Positions 5,249 to 6,410 of a stretch of 6,410 bases of DNA are shown piece after piece. This DNA comes from Solirubrobacterales bacterium (lineage in GTDB: Bacteria; Actinomycetota; Thermoleophilia; Solirubrobacterales; 70-9), in assembly GCA_030152505.1 (NCBI GenBank), contig JASLJO010000103.1:1-6410 (forward strand), in the 5' to 3' direction. The number at the start of each line of letters is the position of its first letter. The stretch's first letter is position 1. Both the position numbers and the translations under genes were made by a program. The notes under the pieces were generated by a model. It did no database searches and had not been told where the DNA came from. It saw nothing but the letters and a program-made list of their open reading frames with translations.

Positions 5249-6410
5249 GCGAGGTCGCGGAGCGGCTGGAGGAGCTTCGCGCGAGCGGGCTCCATCGGCG
5301 GCTGCGGCTGGTCGAAGGGGCACAGGGCCCACGGGTGCAGCTCGACGGCCGTGAGGTGCTGCTGCTCTGCTCCAACGACTACCTCGGCCTCGCCGACCGG
5401 GCGGAGGTGCGCGACGCCGCCGCCCAGGCGGCGCTGCACTGGGGCACCGGGGCAGGCGCCTCGCGGCTGATCTCGGGCAACATGGCGCCGCACCGGGACT
5501 TGGAGAAGCGGCTGGCGGAGTTCAAGGGCTATGAGGCGGCGCTGCTCTTCGGCTCCGGCTATCTGGCGAACGTCGGCGCGATCTCGGCGCTGGCAGACCG
5601 TGGCGGTGTCGTCTTCTCCGACGAGCTCAACCATGCCAGCATCGTCGACGGCTGCCGCCTGGCGCGGGCCGAGACCTTCGTCTACCGCCACGGCGACGTC
5701 GAGCACCTCGCCTGGGGGCTTCGCCAGGCCGGCGGACACGGCTCGCTGATCGTCAGCGACGGCGTCTTCTCGATGGACGGCGACGTCGCTCCGCTGGAGG
5801 ACCTGGCGCGGCTGGCGCACGAGCACAGCTGCCGCCTGATGGTCGACGAGGCGCACGCGACCGGCGCGCTCGGCCCAGGCGGACGGGGCTCGGTCGCCGC
5901 GGCGGGGCTGAGCGCGGAGGTCGACCTGGTGGTCGGCACGCTGGGCAAGGCACTCGGCTCCTACGGCGCCTACGTCTGCGCGAGCGCCGAGCTGCGGGAC
6001 CTCCTGCTCAACGCAGCGCGCACCTTCATCTTCTCCACGGCGCTGCCGCCGCCGACCGTCGCCGCCGCTTCGGCGGCGCTTACCTTGCTCGAGGAAGAGC
6101 CGGGGATGGTCGAGCGCCTCAACGCCAACGCCGCGACCCTGCGCGAGGGGCTGCGCTCGGAGGGGCTCTCGCCCGGTGGCGGTGACAGTCAGATCGTGCC
6201 GCTCGAGGTCGGCGGGGCCGAGCCGACGATGGCGCTCTGCGAGCGCCTGCTCGAGCGCGGCGTCTTCGCCCAGGGCATCCGACCGCCGACCGTCCCCGCG
6301 GGCAGCTCGCGCCTGCGCCTGACCGTGATGGCCAGCCACGAGCCCGAGGACCTGCGCACCGCCGCCGCCTCGCTCGGCGCCGCCGCGCGGGAGCTGGGCG
6401 TCCTCACCCC
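5245..6410 (+). CDS. bioF: 8-amino-7-oxononanoate synthase BioF, 3' end outside window
   Basis: This PLP enzyme of the alpha-oxoamine synthase family condenses L-alanine with a pimeloyl thioester, releasing CO2, to form KAPA, the first committed ring-building step of biotin synthesis. The 388 complete codons visible show CSNDYLGLA (42-50), GTGAGASRLISGN (67-79), DELNHASIVDG (126-136, His130 stacking on PLP), SDGVFSMDGDVAPL (171-184), VDEAHATGALG (200-210, Asp201 and His204) and the PLP-binding Lys235 in GTLGKALGSYGAYV. FIFSTALPPP follows. The frame is open to the last base. Because E. coli BioF is about 384 residues, the stop should lie just past the window. Sequence alone does not fully separate BioF from glycine C-acetyltransferase (Kbl), but the overlap with bioB decides for BioF. 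Other bio genes may follow outside the window. Confidence 0.95.
   Translation, partial: MSEVAERLEELRASGLHRRLRLVEGAQGPRVQLDGREVLLLCSNDYLGLADRAEVRDAAAQAALHWGTGAGASRLISGNMAPHRDLEKRLAEFKGYEAALLFGSGYLANVGAISALADRGGVVFSDELNHASIVDGCRLARAETFVYRHGDVEHLAWGLRQAGGHGSLIVSDGVFSMDGDVAPLEDLARLAHEHSCRLMVDEAHATGALGPGGRGSVAAAGLSAEVDLVVGTLGKALGSYGAYVCASAELRDLLLNAARTFIFSTALPPPTVAAASAALTLLEEEPGMVERLNANAATLREGLRSEGLSPGGGDSQIVPLEVGGAEPTMALCERLLERGVFAQGIRPPTVPAGSSRLRLTVMASHEPEDLRTAAASLGAAARELGVLT

Noticed and set aside
3935..5332. Long minus-strand open frame opposite bioB
   Set aside because: It is a mirror of the codon bias in a GC-rich gene: no recognisable domain, and bioB on the other strand has all catalytic motifs.
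5221..6339. 372-codon minus-strand frame opposite bioF
   Set aside because: It has no recognisable domain and lies against the PLP-enzyme motifs on the plus strand.

Overview
The window is GC-rich throughout, with third codon positions almost always G or C, GTG starts used beside ATG, and short or absent leaders. Gene content and protein style suggest a high-GC Actinomycetota, possibly the Thermoleophilia/Solirubrobacterales branch. The lineage is inferred from protein motifs, not from a marker gene. All the sequence is chromosome-like housekeeping DNA. I see no transposase, phage gene, CRISPR array, tRNA or rRNA.

Layout. (1) Positions 2-694 (+): the 3' part of a crotonase-family (enoyl-CoA hydratase-like) gene that enters from upstream of the window. 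Its residues look closer to the methylmalonyl-CoA decarboxylase branch than to a true hydratase. (2) 691-1335 (+): an AlkA-type DNA glycosylase, overlapping the crotonase by GTGA. (3) 1368-2852 (+): a membrane CHASE-GGDEF diguanylate cyclase. (4) 2825-2935: a 111-bp nested inverted repeat with perfect 19-bp outer arms, lying across the convergent gene ends and partly inside the end of the cyclase gene. (5) 4067-2949 (-): an exported or membrane-anchored glycoside hydrolase family 3 protein with an altered catalytic dyad. (6) 4068-4114: a 47-bp divergent promoter region with a small palindrome. (7) 4115-5248 (+): bioB, biotin synthase. (8) 5245 to the window end (+): bioF, overlapping bioB by ATGA and lacking its stop codon in this window.

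Working units. The crotonase and glycosylase form one translationally coupled pair. bioB-bioF is a biotin operon: BioF makes 8-amino-7-oxononanoate (KAPA) from pimeloyl thioester and alanine, and BioB performs the last step, sulfur insertion into dethiobiotin. The cyclase and the GH3 protein are single genes that converge on the inverted repeat. No gene-free stretch exceeds about 100 bases.

Most of the window is ordinary. The strongest unexplained signal is the inverted repeat at 2825-2935. Next come active-site substitutions in the crotonase and the GH3 protein, and an unusual Cys plus a C-terminal tail in BioB. I do not see a convincing new multi-gene system.
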